Under the pieces are notes generated by a model that saw nothing but the letters and a program-made list of their open reading frames with translations, did no database searches and was not told the DNA's origin. A stretch of DNA of 61,655 nucleotides from Chloroflexota bacterium (GTDB lineage: Bacteria; Chloroflexota; Dehalococcoidia; JACPQF01), in NCBI GenBank assembly GCA_016190625.1, contig JACPQF010000089.1, forward strand, positions 1 through 61,655, given 5' to 3'. Below, in pieces: positions 25,373 through 34,625 of the stretch; positions within the stretch are counted from its first letter, which is position 1; each line of letters opens with the position of its first letter. Both the position numbers and the translations under genes were made by a program.

Positions 25373-26686
25373 GTGGAACTGAGCTTTATCCTTGAGCTAG
25401 TATTCATTGTTGCCCTGATCATGATGAACGCCTTCTTCGCCGCGGCGGAGATCGCCATTGTATCCATGCGGCGGACTCGCCTAATGGAGCTGGCCGAGCG
25501 CGGAGATGCGGGCGCTCGCGCTGCTCTCCGGTTGATCGGCAACCCCAGCCGGTTTCTCGCCACGATTCAGGTCGGGGTGACCTTGGCCGGCTTCTTCGCC
25601 TCGGCCCTCGGCGCCATCAGCTTGGTGGTGCTCGTGCGGGACCTTCTCTCGGCGGTTCCCATTCCCTTCATCGCCAACTACAGCGGACCGATATCCTTCG
25701 TGGCGGTAACAATGGGCATATCCTTCGCCACCCTGGTGCTAGGCGAGCTAGCGCCAAAGAACCTGGGCATTCACTACGCCGAAGCGATCTCCCGGCTCAT
25801 CGCTCCGCCCATCGAGCTCCTCTCCACGCTGGCGGCGCCGATGGTGATCGTCCTAACGGCCACCACCAACGCCATACTTGCCGTGTTCAGAATCGAGGAG
25901 CGCGCCAGCATTCCCGCCGTTAGCCCCTCGGAGATAGTGTCGATGGTCGAGGCTGGCGAGGAGGAGGGAGTCATCGAGTCGTCGGAGGCCGAGATGATCG
26001 AGCGGGTGTTCGACCTCGGAGAGACGAGGGCCCACGGAATAATGGTCCCGAGGGTGGATATTCTGGCGATCCGCAAGGACGCTCAAATCGACGAGGCCCT
26101 CGACCTCTACGTCAAATCCGGCTACTCGCGTTTTCCCGTCTTCGACGGATCCTTCGACAGCATCGTCGGCATCCTCTACGCCAAGGACCTGCTGCGCGTC
26201 CTGGCCAAGGGCGAGAGGCCGGCCGACATCGCTCTCTTGGTTCGCCCTGCCCTGTTCGTTCCTGAGACAAAGCGAGTGGGCGATCTCCTCAAGGAGCTGC
26301 AGCGCACTCGCAATCACCTGGCTGTCGTGGTCGACGAGTTTGGCGGCACTGCCGGGCTGGTGACGCTGGAGGACATTCTCGAGGAGATAGTTGGCGACAT
26401 CCGGGACGAGCACGAGGCTGAGCAGCCGATAATAGAGCTGAATGATTCTCGTGAGGCCGTCGCCAGCGGCGTCACAACGCTTAGCGAGATAAACGAAGCT
26501 CTGGATCTGCACCTCGCCGGCAAGGACTTCGACACGCTGGGGGGATTGGTGCTCAGCCAACTGGGACGAATTCCGCAGCCGGGAGAGGTCGTCGAGCTGC
26601 CAGAGGCGCGAATCACCGTTATGGCCATCAATGGCTTGAGGGTAACCAAAGTCAGGGTGCAGAAGAAGGAAGCCGAGGCGGCGTAG
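25373..26686 (+). CDS. CNNM/CorC (HlyC) family transporter-associated protein
   Basis: A 437-residue membrane protein of the 'hemolysin family' type. The DUF21/CNNM transmembrane domain covers residues 1 to about 190 (three or four helices, ending with EREE-like acidic helix EAGEEEGVIESSEAEMIERVFDL). A CBS-domain pair follows (GIMVPRVDILAIRKDAQIDEAL... and ALFVPETKRVGDLLKEL, about 210-335), then a C-terminal CorC/HlyC domain with GTAGLVTLEDILEEIVGDI. Relatives act in magnesium or cobalt efflux rather than haemolysis. GTG start at 25373. Confidence 0.93.
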   Translation: MELSFILELVFIVALIMMNAFFAAAEIAIVSMRRTRLMELAERGDAGARAALRLIGNPSRFLATIQVGVTLAGFFASALGAISLVVLVRDLLSAVPIPFIANYSGPISFVAVTMGISFATLVLGELAPKNLGIHYAEAISRLIAPPIELLSTLAAPMVIVLTATTNAILAVFRIEERASIPAVSPSEIVSMVEAGEEEGVIESSEAEMIERVFDLGETRAHGIMVPRVDILAIRKDAQIDEALDLYVKSGYSRFPVFDGSFDSIVGILYAKDLLRVLAKGERPADIALLVRPALFVPETKRVGDLLKELQRTRNHLAVVVDEFGGTAGLVTLEDILEEIVGDIRDEHEAEQPIIELNDSREAVASGVTTLSEINEALDLHLAGKDFDTLGGLVLSQLGRIPQPGEVVELPEARITVMAINGLRVTKVRVQKKEAEAA

Positions 26687-26687
26687 C

Positions 26688-27971
26688 CTACACCTTGGCT
26701 CGACGGTAGTAAACCTTCATGATCGCCGCGGCGAGCTTCTTGGAATCGTGACGAAGGGGATTCTCTGCATTTATGACGTCGGCTGCCACTAGCCTGACGT
26801 TGGACTTGTCAAAGCTGCCAAGCGTAACGGGCGCCACCTCTGTGCCCGCTGGCGTCCGGAAGCTGTCGTTGCTGTTTACGATCACGTACTGGAAGAGGCC
26901 CGGGCCAACGTGCGATTCCAGCGCATCCACGTGGTCGCCGACGGTGAACTCATCGGTCTCGCCCGGTTGGGTAGCGACGTTGCAGACGTAGACTTTGACA
27001 GCCGACGAGGCCTTGATGGCTTTCTGGATGCCGTCGACGAGGAGGTTGGGCAAGATGCTGGTGAATAGGCTACCGGGACCGAGAACGACAAGGTCGGCGT
27101 CGAGAATGGCCCTTATGGCGTCGGGATGAGCCTGCACGTTGGATGGGTCGAGGTAGGCCTGCTTTATTTTTTGGGGGCTGCGAGTGATATTGGACTCGCC
27201 TTGAACCACGTCTTCGTCCTCCATCTTGGCGCAGAGCATCACGTTAGCCAGCGTCGAAGGAAGAATCTGCCCGCGCACTGCCAGAACGCGGCTGGATTCC
27301 CGCAGTGCCTGCTCGAAGTTGCCGGTAACCCCGGACATGGCCACGATGAACAGGTTCCCGAAGCTATGGCCGTCCAGGCCAGAGCCGCCGTTGAAGCGGT
27401 ATTGGAGCAGGTTGGTCATGAGGGGCTCCGCGTCGGCGAGGGCAGCGATGCAGTTGCGAAAATCGCCCGGTGGCAATACGCCCAGTTCTCGCCTGAGCCG
27501 CCCCGAGCTACCCCCATCGTCCGCGACGGTGACGACAGCGGTCAAGTTGCCGGTATACTCCTTCAGGCCGCGCAAGAGGATGGATAGGCCGGTTCCCCCG
27601 CCAATGGCGACCACTTTCGGACCCCGACGCAGATGCCGCTGGTAGTAGATAACGTCGACAAGGTCGTCCTCCCGTCCCTCGGGAACAAAGGCCGAAAGTA
27701 CGGAGCGGTTTAGCCGGAGAATCGCCATCGCCACCAAACCCACGCCGCCGAGCAAGAAAATAGCACCGCGAACGTACCTATTGAGAAACTGCAACGTGAC
27801 GTAGTATACCGTGTTGGGGAACGTGTACGACTCGTAGACCTCCCGCAAGAAGTAGGCAAAGCCTAGGCTGATGATCACGATGCCGATGATAAGGAGCAAC
27901 AGCCACCGTTTGACCCGCATGCCTGGGATCAGCCATTTCAGGGCGTTTTCCCAGTTGAATTCCAGCCTCAT
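26688..27971 (-). CDS. yvcK: YvcK/CofD-like protein (gluconeogenesis factor family)
   Basis: A 427-residue protein: two N-terminal membrane helices (about 22-42 and 68-88) followed by a Rossmann-like YvcK domain. Signature motifs: VVAIGGGTGLSILLRGLK (nucleotide-sugar loop), VTVADDGGSSGRLRRELGVLPPGDFRNC, and LGPGSLFTSILPNLL. In Bacillus, YvcK binds UDP-GlcNAc and controls cell shape under gluconeogenic growth; family relatives include the CofD F420 enzyme. It lies 30 nt downstream of gatB on the same strand. Its usual neighbours (rapZ, whiA) are absent. Confidence 0.92.
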   Translation of the reverse strand: MRLEFNWENALKWLIPGMRVKRWLLLLIIGIVIISLGFAYFLREVYESYTFPNTVYYVTLQFLNRYVRGAIFLLGGVGLVAMAILRLNRSVLSAFVPEGREDDLVDVIYYQRHLRRGPKVVAIGGGTGLSILLRGLKEYTGNLTAVVTVADDGGSSGRLRRELGVLPPGDFRNCIAALADAEPLMTNLLQYRFNGGSGLDGHSFGNLFIVAMSGVTGNFEQALRESSRVLAVRGQILPSTLANVMLCAKMEDEDVVQGESNITRSPQKIKQAYLDPSNVQAHPDAIRAILDADLVVLGPGSLFTSILPNLLVDGIQKAIKASSAVKVYVCNVATQPGETDEFTVGDHVDALESHVGPGLFQYVIVNSNDSFRTPAGTEVAPVTLGSFDKSNVRLVAADVINAENPLRHDSKKLAAAIMKVYYRRAKV

Positions 27972-28001
27972 TCGTCGGTCCCCTCGACACGAGCGATATC
28001 T

Positions 28002-29474
28002 CTAGCCTTCAAGTTTCTCCCTCAACAAGCGATTCGTCACTGCCGGGTCCGCTTTCCCTCGTGTCGCCTTCATGACCTGCCCCACCAGATAAGTCAGCGC
28101 CTGCGCCTTGCCCGCCCGAAAATCGGCCACCGCTGGAGCGCTTTCGGCCAACACCCGATCGATGACGGATTCGAGCTCGCCGACGGCGCTGATCTGCACC
28201 AGGCCTTTCTCGGCGACGATCTGATCGGGCAGCTTGCCGGTGTGGAAAACCTCCTCGAAAACCGTCTTGGCGATCTTGCTGCTGATGGCTCCCTTTTCCA
28301 TCAAATCGAGCATGCTCGCCAGATGCACGGGTGTCACCTTCGACTGGCTTTCCTCCGTGTCGGTCTCGTTGAGCAGCCTGGTGAACTCGCCGAGCAGCCA
28401 ATTGCTCACCGATTTCGCCTTCTTTTCCGCCTGTTTGCCCTTCTCTCCGGCCGCAGCCTCCTGCACACAGGCCTCGAAGAAGTCGGCCATACTCCTGGAG
28501 GTGGTGAGTAGACTGGCGTCGTACAGTGTCAGTCCAAACTGAGACATGAATCTATCTCGCCTGGCATCCGGCAGCTCAGGAAGCCGGACTCTGATGCTCT
28601 CTACCCAAGCTGGCGCCATTTTCATCGGAGGGAGGTCCGGCTCGGGGAAATAGCGGTAGTCGTGGGCGTATTCTTTCGTGCGCTGGCTGACCGTGACACC
28701 CTTCTCCTCGACCCAGCCTCTCGTCTCCTGGACGATGCGCCCGCCGCTTTCTACCGCTTCCCTTTGCCGCCTCGCCTCGTATTCCATGGCCCGGTACACA
28801 GCGCGGAAGCTGTTCATGTTCTTCACTTCAACCTTGGCGCCGAATTCCTCGCTCCCAACCGGTCGGATGCTGATATTGGCATCGCAGCGAAAGCTCCCCT
28901 CCTCCATGCTTCCCGTAGACACGCCGAGGTACTGGAGAATGCAACGCAGCTTGACGAGATACTGGCGGGCCTCCTCCGGCGAGCGAAGGTCTGGCTCGCC
29001 GACGATCTCCATGAGGGGAACACCCGATCGGTTGACGTCCACAAGACTGTAGGTCTCATCCCAGGCTTCGGCGCGATGGAGGAGCCTGGCAGTATCTTCT
29101 TCGAGGTGAACCCTGGTTACGCCTATGCGCTTGCGGTGGCCCGCCGCCTCTATGTAGAGCCAGCCATTGCGGGAGAGAGGCAGGTCGTACTGAGAAATCT
29201 GGTACCCTTTCATCAAATCGGGATAATGATAGTTCTTGCGGTCGAACTTGGTGAAGCCGGGGATGGTGCAATTGAGCGCCAGCGCGGTCATCACCGAGTA
29301 CTCGACTGCAGTCTGGTTGATTACCGGCAGCACCCCCGGCATACCCAAACAGATCGGGCAGACATGGGTGTTTGGCGCCGCGTTGGCATATTCGGCGCTG
29401 TCGGAGCAGAACATCTTGCTTTTCGTCAGTAATTGGGCATGAACCTCGAGCCCGATTACCGTCTCATATTCCAT
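28002..29474 (-). CDS. gatB: Asp-tRNA(Asn)/Glu-tRNA(Gln) amidotransferase subunit B
   Basis: Part of the GatCAB complex that converts misacylated Glu-tRNA(Gln) or Asp-tRNA(Asn) to the correct amide form (EC 6.3.5.-). The 490-residue protein starts YETVIGLEVHAQLLTKSKMFC and has the family motifs GMPGVLPVIN, LMEIVGEPDLRSPEEARQY, EVKNMNSFRAVYRAMEYEARRQ and YRYFPEPDLPPM. A C-terminal YqeY/GatB domain lies at about 340-490. gatA and gatC are not in this window. ATG 29474 lies about 170 nt from a predicted transcription start. Confidence 0.96.
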   Translation of the reverse strand: MEYETVIGLEVHAQLLTKSKMFCSDSAEYANAAPNTHVCPICLGMPGVLPVINQTAVEYSVMTALALNCTIPGFTKFDRKNYHYPDLMKGYQISQYDLPLSRNGWLYIEAAGHRKRIGVTRVHLEEDTARLLHRAEAWDETYSLVDVNRSGVPLMEIVGEPDLRSPEEARQYLVKLRCILQYLGVSTGSMEEGSFRCDANISIRPVGSEEFGAKVEVKNMNSFRAVYRAMEYEARRQREAVESGGRIVQETRGWVEEKGVTVSQRTKEYAHDYRYFPEPDLPPMKMAPAWVESIRVRLPELPDARRDRFMSQFGLTLYDASLLTTSRSMADFFEACVQEAAAGEKGKQAEKKAKSVSNWLLGEFTRLLNETDTEESQSKVTPVHLASMLDLMEKGAISSKIAKTVFEEVFHTGKLPDQIVAEKGLVQISAVGELESVIDRVLAESAPAVADFRAGKAQALTYLVGQVMKATRGKADPAVTNRLLREKLEG

Positions 29475-29649
29475 CTATCCCGGATCCCCCCAGTATCTGC
29501 ACTATTCTCCAAGTTTCTGCTGGATCGGCATGGCGTCAAAGGCTCTGGCCCCAAGAATGGGTCTTCCGCCTGTTCGGGGGAAGTACGCATTTTGCATGCC
29601 AGAATTGGGTATAGTCGGGCAGGGCAAGCCAAGCTGTTGCACGTCCCGT

Positions 29650-29678
29650 AGTATATCAGCACAGGCCACGTTTAGCAA
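29650..29678 (-). promoter_or_regulatory. gatB promoter
   Basis: Minus-strand TTGCTA (29673-29678), 17-nt spacer, TATACT (29650-29655). The leader of about 170 nt up to gatB carries short open frames without ribosome-binding sites; nothing else is recognised in it. Confidence 0.5.
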
Positions 29679-29744
29679 GGGCAATTCCAAGCAAGCCGAA
29701 GGAACACACCGTGAGAAATCATGGCTGGCAAAGTATTCCTAATG

Positions 29745-30881
29745 CTACACGACCTTTTTCCGCCTGAGCACCTCGATTCTGTCTGGCGAGTAGCCTAATT
29801 CCGCCAGAACCTCGACAGTGTGCTGGCCCAGCACCGGCGGCGGGCCGAAGACCCTGCCGGGCGTCTCCGAGAGCTTAATGGGAACGCCCATCTGCCACAT
29901 CTTGCCAGCGTCGGGGTGTTCGTACTCCACCACCATCTCATTGTGGCGCACCTGGGGATCATCAAATAACTCGTCGAGCTGTTTCACGGGAGCGCACGGC
30001 ACGTCATTTGCCAGCAAGAGACTAACCCATTCGTCGGTCGAATTGGTCAACAGTATCTCCTGCAGAATGCCCAGCAACTCCTCACGGTGCTCAAGGCGGG
30101 CAGTCAGCAAGGCAAATCGAGGATCATCAATAAGAGATTCGATCCGGAGCGCCTTACAGAAGTTAACCCAGAAAGTCTGGTTTCCGCAGGCGACGAACAT
30201 CCAATCGTCGGCAGTTTGGAATAACTGGTAGGGTATTGGCACGCCCGTCACCAGGTTTTTCGGCTCAGCGCCTCTCACGAACCAGCCGGACTGGATAGCG
30301 ATGACGGCGTTCAGAAGGCTGCTATCTACCCGCTGCCCTATGCCGGTCTTCTCTCGAACATAGAGAGCGACGGCCGTGCCATAGGCTCCTAGAAAGGCTG
30401 CAGTGTAATCGGATACCGCCACCCGGTTGAACACCGGCGGGCCGGCCGGCCCGCCCTGCGCCGCCATGACGCCGCCCAACGCCTGCATCAAGGGGTCAAA
30501 TCCCGGCCTATCGCGATAGGGCCCGGTCTGGCCCCAGGCGGAGAGGGCGGTATAGATGATCCGCGGATTTACCTGCTTCAAGTTTTCGTGACCTATCCCC
30601 AGCCTGTCGGCGACCCCCGGACGGTAATTCTCCACCACGACGTCCGATTGCTTCACCAGCTCGAGCAGGACCGCTTTTCCTTCGGGCTGCTTCAGGTCCA
30701 GGACCATGGCCCGTTTCCCCCGGTTCCAGCCATAGAAGCCGAATATCTCGCGGAAGGGGTCTCCCTCTGGCGTCTCTACCTTGATGACGTCGGCGCCCAT
30801 GTCGGCCAGCAGCATGCAGCAATAGGAGCCGGCGATGTAGTTGGTCAGGTCTACAATCTTCACGCCCTGCAGCGCAAACAT
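29745..30881 (-). CDS. CaiB/BaiF family III CoA-transferase
   Basis: A 378-residue formyl-CoA transferase-like enzyme. N-terminal GVKIVDLTNYIAGSYCCMLLADMGADVIKVETPEGDP, then VVENYRPGVADRLGIGHE and the catalytic Asp expected in GQRVDSSLLNAV (about residue 185). GGGGGCGAAG precedes ATG 30881. It lies 33 nt downstream of a QueG-like Fe-S protein gene on the same strand, so the two are likely cotranscribed. It is the third CoA-transferase here, unlike the tandem pair at 15218-17706 in its N-terminal sequence. Substrate unknown. Confidence 0.92.
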   Translation of the reverse strand: MFALQGVKIVDLTNYIAGSYCCMLLADMGADVIKVETPEGDPFREIFGFYGWNRGKRAMVLDLKQPEGKAVLLELVKQSDVVVENYRPGVADRLGIGHENLKQVNPRIIYTALSAWGQTGPYRDRPGFDPLMQALGGVMAAQGGPAGPPVFNRVAVSDYTAAFLGAYGTAVALYVREKTGIGQRVDSSLLNAVIAIQSGWFVRGAEPKNLVTGVPIPYQLFQTADDWMFVACGNQTFWVNFCKALRIESLIDDPRFALLTARLEHREELLGILQEILLTNSTDEWVSLLLANDVPCAPVKQLDELFDDPQVRHNEMVVEYEHPDAGKMWQMGVPIKLSETPGRVFGPPPVLGQHTVEVLAELGYSPDRIEVLRRKKVV

Positions 30882-30914
30882 TACTTCGCCCCCTTACCGT
30901 CCTCCGAAACGGAC

Positions 30915-31847
30915 CTATTCTACCACACTCGCGGTAGAAACGCGTTTCGGCGTGGCGCGTCGGGGAATCCTCGATTCGCAGGGAACCTTCGTTTGGCAGA
31001 GGCCACAGGCGGCATAGTAGCCGATGTAACCAGGCCTTTCGAGAAAAGGCCTCAGGGTCTTGGCCAGCGTCTGGTAGCACTTCTCCTTGTCGTGGCCGGT
31101 GGCTCCGATGGCGCCACCCGGGCAGCGTTTGATGCAAGCGCCGCAGGTGCCATCCTCTGGATAGGGGCAATTAGCGAGATGGTGGCTGTAGGGTCGGGAA
31201 CTGGGAATAAACGCAGCGTTGGCCACGACACTGCCGCAGCGATGGGCGATACCCCTGGCGGTTATCAGCCCATCGGTGAGGCTGAAGGTTCCCAATCCGG
31301 CAGCGTAGGCAGCGTGGCGCTCGGACCAGGTCGATGTCCAACCTGCGGTGGCAGAGCGAAAAGACTTGAATGTCGGAGCGAACATCGGCGGCACCGCGAC
31401 GTAGCCCTTCTCCTCGAAGAGGGAGACCACGTGGCGGCACAGGGCGCCGTTGAACTCCTCGCCCTGAAAGCGTGTGTGGTTCCAGCGCAGCGACGGCCCG
31501 TCGGCCATCTTGCGGTTGCTCAGCCTCGTCTCTTTGGCAATGGGCAGAATCCAGGAGACCACGCCGACGCGAGAAAGCTCCGGCGGCTCTCCCCCGGCAG
31601 AGGTCGGGGACTGGGCCGCGAGGACCTCTCGCGGCGTCATGTGTCGCTCTCCCGCCACCGTTTTGTACAGCTCGAATAGGGGATCGTCCCCGTCGGCAAA
31701 TCCCACCAGCGGCTCCTCGAAGATGGGCGAGCCGTCGATGTCTCTCAGGCGATTGGCTGGCGATTCAGCCACGAAGGTCTTGATGGCGTCCACGAGAAAG
31801 GCCTGCAGGTCGGTCATCCGTGTCAAGTCGCGTTCCGCTTGTTTCAT
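30915..31847 (-). CDS. QueG/reductive-dehalogenase-like 4Fe-4S protein
   Basis: A 310-residue cytosolic protein with a ferredoxin-like tail carrying Cys clusters: CPYPEDGTCGACIKRCPGGAIG (about residues 228-250) and CGLCQTKVPCESRIP (about 286-300), enough for two 4Fe-4S centres. The layout resembles epoxyqueuosine reductase (QueG) and the Fe-S part of reductive dehalogenases. The N-terminal half is not convincingly the cobalamin-binding domain of QueG, and no Tat signal or RdhB anchor is present. AGGAGGAAC precedes ATG 31847. It heads a two-gene unit with a CoA-transferase. Confidence 0.7.
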   Translation of the reverse strand: MKQAERDLTRMTDLQAFLVDAIKTFVAESPANRLRDIDGSPIFEEPLVGFADGDDPLFELYKTVAGERHMTPREVLAAQSPTSAGGEPPELSRVGVVSWILPIAKETRLSNRKMADGPSLRWNHTRFQGEEFNGALCRHVVSLFEEKGYVAVPPMFAPTFKSFRSATAGWTSTWSERHAAYAAGLGTFSLTDGLITARGIAHRCGSVVANAAFIPSSRPYSHHLANCPYPEDGTCGACIKRCPGGAIGATGHDKEKCYQTLAKTLRPFLERPGYIGYYAACGLCQTKVPCESRIPRRATPKRVSTASVVE

Positions 31848-32087
31848 GTTCCTCCTCCGACCGCTTTGATTACTGTCTTCGACGCTTGGCGCTAGGCAAC
31901 CTTGAAGGATTGTCCCAAGGGTTCGACTCCGCCGTATCTCGATACAAGGCAGTGACTCGCACCACCTGTAGGTTCGAGCCGCTGTTTCAATGGATTATAG
32001 CAGTCTGAGCACTAAACGTAAAACTCTGGTTCGCCCGGCAGCCTCCCAGTCGCACTTATACGCGATTGCTCGACCCAGGCCTTCGTG

Positions 32088-32117
32088 TTGCACAAAGACG
32101 TTCTCCTATGGGATAAT
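32088..32117 (+). promoter_or_regulatory. Promoter predicting a leaderless transcript
   Basis: Plus-strand TTGCAC (32088-32093), 18-nt spacer, GATAAT (32112-32117). The predicted start is at or next to the ATG at 32124, with no Shine-Dalgarno upstream. The 276-nt gap from 31848 holds nothing else recognisable. Confidence 0.5.
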
Positions 32118-32123
32118 ATGCCC

Positions 32124-33584
32124 ATGCGTAAACAGGCTCCGATCCTCGTCACCGGCGCCACGGGCTACGTGGGGGGCAGACTCGTGCCACGCCTCCTCGA
32201 TGCGGGGTACCGGGTGCGAGTTCTCGTGCGTGACCCCAGCCGCCTCCAGGGACGCCCCTGGGCCGGCCAGGTGGAGGTAGAACAGGCCGATGTCCTACAG
32301 CCTGAGACCCTTTCTGCCGCTCTCGCAGGCGTGTCCGCGGCCTATTACCTGGTCCATAGCATGGCCATCGCGGGAGATTTTCCCCAGCGCGATCTGATAG
32401 CCGCTCGCAATTTCGGCGCCGCGGCGAAAGCGGCCGGGGTAGAGCGGATTATCTACCTTGGCGGGCTGGGCGATTCGCAAACTACCCTATCGAAGCATCT
32501 GCGCTCCCGTCAGGAGACCGGGACGATCCTAAGGGAGGCCGGCGTTCCTGTCACCGAGTTCCGGGCTGGCATCATTATCGGCTCCGGCAGCGTGTCTTAC
32601 GAGATCATCCGTTATCTCACCGAGCGCCTACCGATCATCCTTGCCCCCGGCTGGGTGTTCACCCCGGCGCAGCCCATCGCCATTCGCGACGTGCTTGCTT
32701 ATCTGAAAGCTGCGTTGGAAGTGCCGGAGAGCACCGGGAGAACTCTGGAGATCGGTGGAGCGGGTGTGTTGTCCTACAAGGAAATGATCCTTGGCTATGC
32801 CCACGCGCGGAAGCTCTACAGGATCTTGATTCCCGTTCCCGCGCTCACGCCGAAACTCTCGGCGCGCCTGCTGCATGCCCTGACGCCGATCCCCGAAAAC
32901 ATCGCCTTGCCTCTCATCGAGGGACTGCGCAACGAGGTGCTCGTTCGCGATCATACCGCCCATCGGCTCTTCCCGAATATCGTACCGATTCATTATCTGA
33001 CCGCCGTGCAACTGGCTTTCATCCGTCAGGAGACCGGCAAGGTGGAGACGATTTGGAGCACGGCGTTGGCCACGAGCCAGGGCGATAAGCCGCCTGTCGC
33101 CTTCACCGATCGTGAGGGTATTAACCTGGAGAGCCGGCAGATGGTCGTCGCCGCCAGTCCGGCGGCGGTTTATCAGGTCTTCACCGGTCTCGGCGGCCAG
33201 CGCGGCTGGCTATATGCCGACTGGATGTGGCATTGGCGAGGCAGAATCGACAGAATGCTCGGGGGCGTGGGCTTCCGGCGAGGTCGGCGGCATCCCGACG
33301 AGATACAGGTAGGGGAGGCATTGGACTTCTGGCGAGTGGAGGCCGTAGAGCCTGGACGCCTGTTCCGCCTGCGCGCCGAGATGAGGGCGCCCGGCAGGGC
33401 CTGGTTGCAGTTCGAGGCGCAGGCACTTCAAGATGGCAAGACCTTGTTAACTCAGACCGCCTTCTTCTTCCCCAGAGGTCTAGCCGGGCCCCTCTATTGG
33501 TACGGTCTCTACCCCGTGCACAAGGTAATCTTCTCCGGACTCATCCGCTCGATCGCTCGCCGGGCCGAGGCCATCGAGGCATGA
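32124..33584 (+). CDS. NAD(P)-binding SDR with C-terminal DUF2867 domain
   Basis: About 486 residues. The N-terminal atypical SDR has the Rossmann motif VTGATGYVGGRLV (near residue 10) and continues like NmrA/complex-I-subunit-like proteins (AAYYLVHSM, RIIYLGGLGD). The C-terminal half (from about 330, MVVAASPAAVYQVFTGLGGQRGWLYADWMWHWRGRIDRMLGG) is the DUF2867/SRPBCC-like domain found fused to such SDRs. Function unknown, perhaps a quinone- or lipid-related reductase. ATG 32124 coincides with the predicted transcription start; ATG 32118 is the alternative. It overlaps the next gene (ATGA). Confidence 0.88.
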   Translation: MRKQAPILVTGATGYVGGRLVPRLLDAGYRVRVLVRDPSRLQGRPWAGQVEVEQADVLQPETLSAALAGVSAAYYLVHSMAIAGDFPQRDLIAARNFGAAAKAAGVERIIYLGGLGDSQTTLSKHLRSRQETGTILREAGVPVTEFRAGIIIGSGSVSYEIIRYLTERLPIILAPGWVFTPAQPIAIRDVLAYLKAALEVPESTGRTLEIGGAGVLSYKEMILGYAHARKLYRILIPVPALTPKLSARLLHALTPIPENIALPLIEGLRNEVLVRDHTAHRLFPNIVPIHYLTAVQLAFIRQETGKVETIWSTALATSQGDKPPVAFTDREGINLESRQMVVAASPAAVYQVFTGLGGQRGWLYADWMWHWRGRIDRMLGGVGFRRGRRHPDEIQVGEALDFWRVEAVEPGRLFRLRAEMRAPGRAWLQFEAQALQDGKTLLTQTAFFFPRGLAGPLYWYGLYPVHKVIFSGLIRSIARRAEAIEA

Positions 33585-34549
33585 GAGCTATGGTTTTCGA
33601 CGGAGCCCTGCGATTGGCGGCAGATTACCCCCGGCCCTCACCGGGCCATAACGAGGCATCGATCAGGGTCGGGCTGGCGGGAATCTGCAACACGGATTTG
33701 GAAATCGTCAAAGGCTATATGGGTTTCAAGGGAGTGCTGGGGCACGAGTTCGTGGGAGTCGTAGAGGAGTGTCGAGACCCCGACTTGGTGGGCCAGCGCG
33801 TGGTCGGCGAGATCAACGTTGGCTGTGGCGCCTGCCCGTACTGCTCCCGGGGCCTATCCCGACATTGTCCCGACCGCTCCGTCCTCGGCATCCTCGGTCG
33901 TGATGGCGCTCTGGCCGAGTACGTAACGTTGCCCATCGAGAATCTGCACCCTGTTCCAAAATCGTTGCCTGACGAAGAAGCCGTCTTCGCCGAGCCCCTC
34001 GCCGCGGCTCTGGAGATTCGGGAGCAGGTGAACATCAGCCCATCCGATTCTGTCCTAGTCCTGGGCGACGGCAAGCTGGGCCTTCTCGTAGCGCAAGTTC
34101 TGGCGCCGCTAAGCCGGAAACTGAGGGTGGTAGGCAAGCACCGCAGCAGCCTCGCCATTCTCTCCCAGCGAGGAATCGAGACTTGTCTCGCCGGGGATTC
34201 TCCTCCGGAACGGGCAGACATAGTGGTAGATTGCACTGGCTCGCCATCCGGGCTCGAAGCGGCCATGCGCCTGACCAAGCCAAAGGGCACCATCGTCCTG
34301 AAGAGCACGGTGGCTACAGGCGCCAGCCTGAACCTCGCTCCCCTCGTGGTGGACGAGATCACTGTGGTCGGCTCCCGCTGCGGGCCTTTTCGCCCTGCTC
34401 TGGACGCGCTGGACAAGAAAACGGTCGGCGTCCGGCCCCTCATCGCCGGCATTTACCCGATCAGCGATGGCCTGCGAGCCTTCGAGCATGCCGCTCAACA
34501 TGGCACTCTTAAAGTGCTAATTAGCTTCCACGCGAATCTCACACAGTAG
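33581..34549 (+). CDS. Zinc-dependent alcohol dehydrogenase (MDR family)
   Basis: A 322-residue medium-chain dehydrogenase. GHEFVGVVEE and NTDLEIVKG carry the catalytic-zinc region; CGACPYCSRGLSRHC gives the four structural-zinc cysteines; VLVLGDGKLGLLVAQVL is the NAD(P)-binding loop. The N-terminal half is shorter than in typical ADHs. ATG 33581 overlaps the SDR stop by 4 nt, so they are coupled; the longer open frame to 33227 is a shadow of the SDR gene. Substrate unknown. Confidence 0.92.
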   Translation: MRAMVFDGALRLAADYPRPSPGHNEASIRVGLAGICNTDLEIVKGYMGFKGVLGHEFVGVVEECRDPDLVGQRVVGEINVGCGACPYCSRGLSRHCPDRSVLGILGRDGALAEYVTLPIENLHPVPKSLPDEEAVFAEPLAAALEIREQVNISPSDSVLVLGDGKLGLLVAQVLAPLSRKLRVVGKHRSSLAILSQRGIETCLAGDSPPERADIVVDCTGSPSGLEAAMRLTKPKGTIVLKSTVATGASLNLAPLVVDEITVVGSRCGPFRPALDALDKKTVGVRPLIAGIYPISDGLRAFEHAAQHGTLKVLISFHANLTQ

Positions 34550-34625
34550 CGATCGGCGGCCATCCTATCGAGCTGATCATCGCCTATCTTCTTCAAGCTC
34601 ATAGCTGAAGGCTGATTGCTAACCG

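Noticed and set aside
29502..29690. 62-codon frame in the gatB leader
   Set aside because: Begins upstream of the predicted transcription start and has no ribosome-binding site; no conservation can be tested here.
30915..31847. Reductive dehalogenase
   Set aside because: No Tat signal, no RdhB anchor, and the N-terminal half does not match; QueG-like is the safer call.
33227..33580. N-terminal extension of the alcohol dehydrogenase
   Set aside because: Overlaps the SDR gene in another frame; family alignment starts at ATG 33581.
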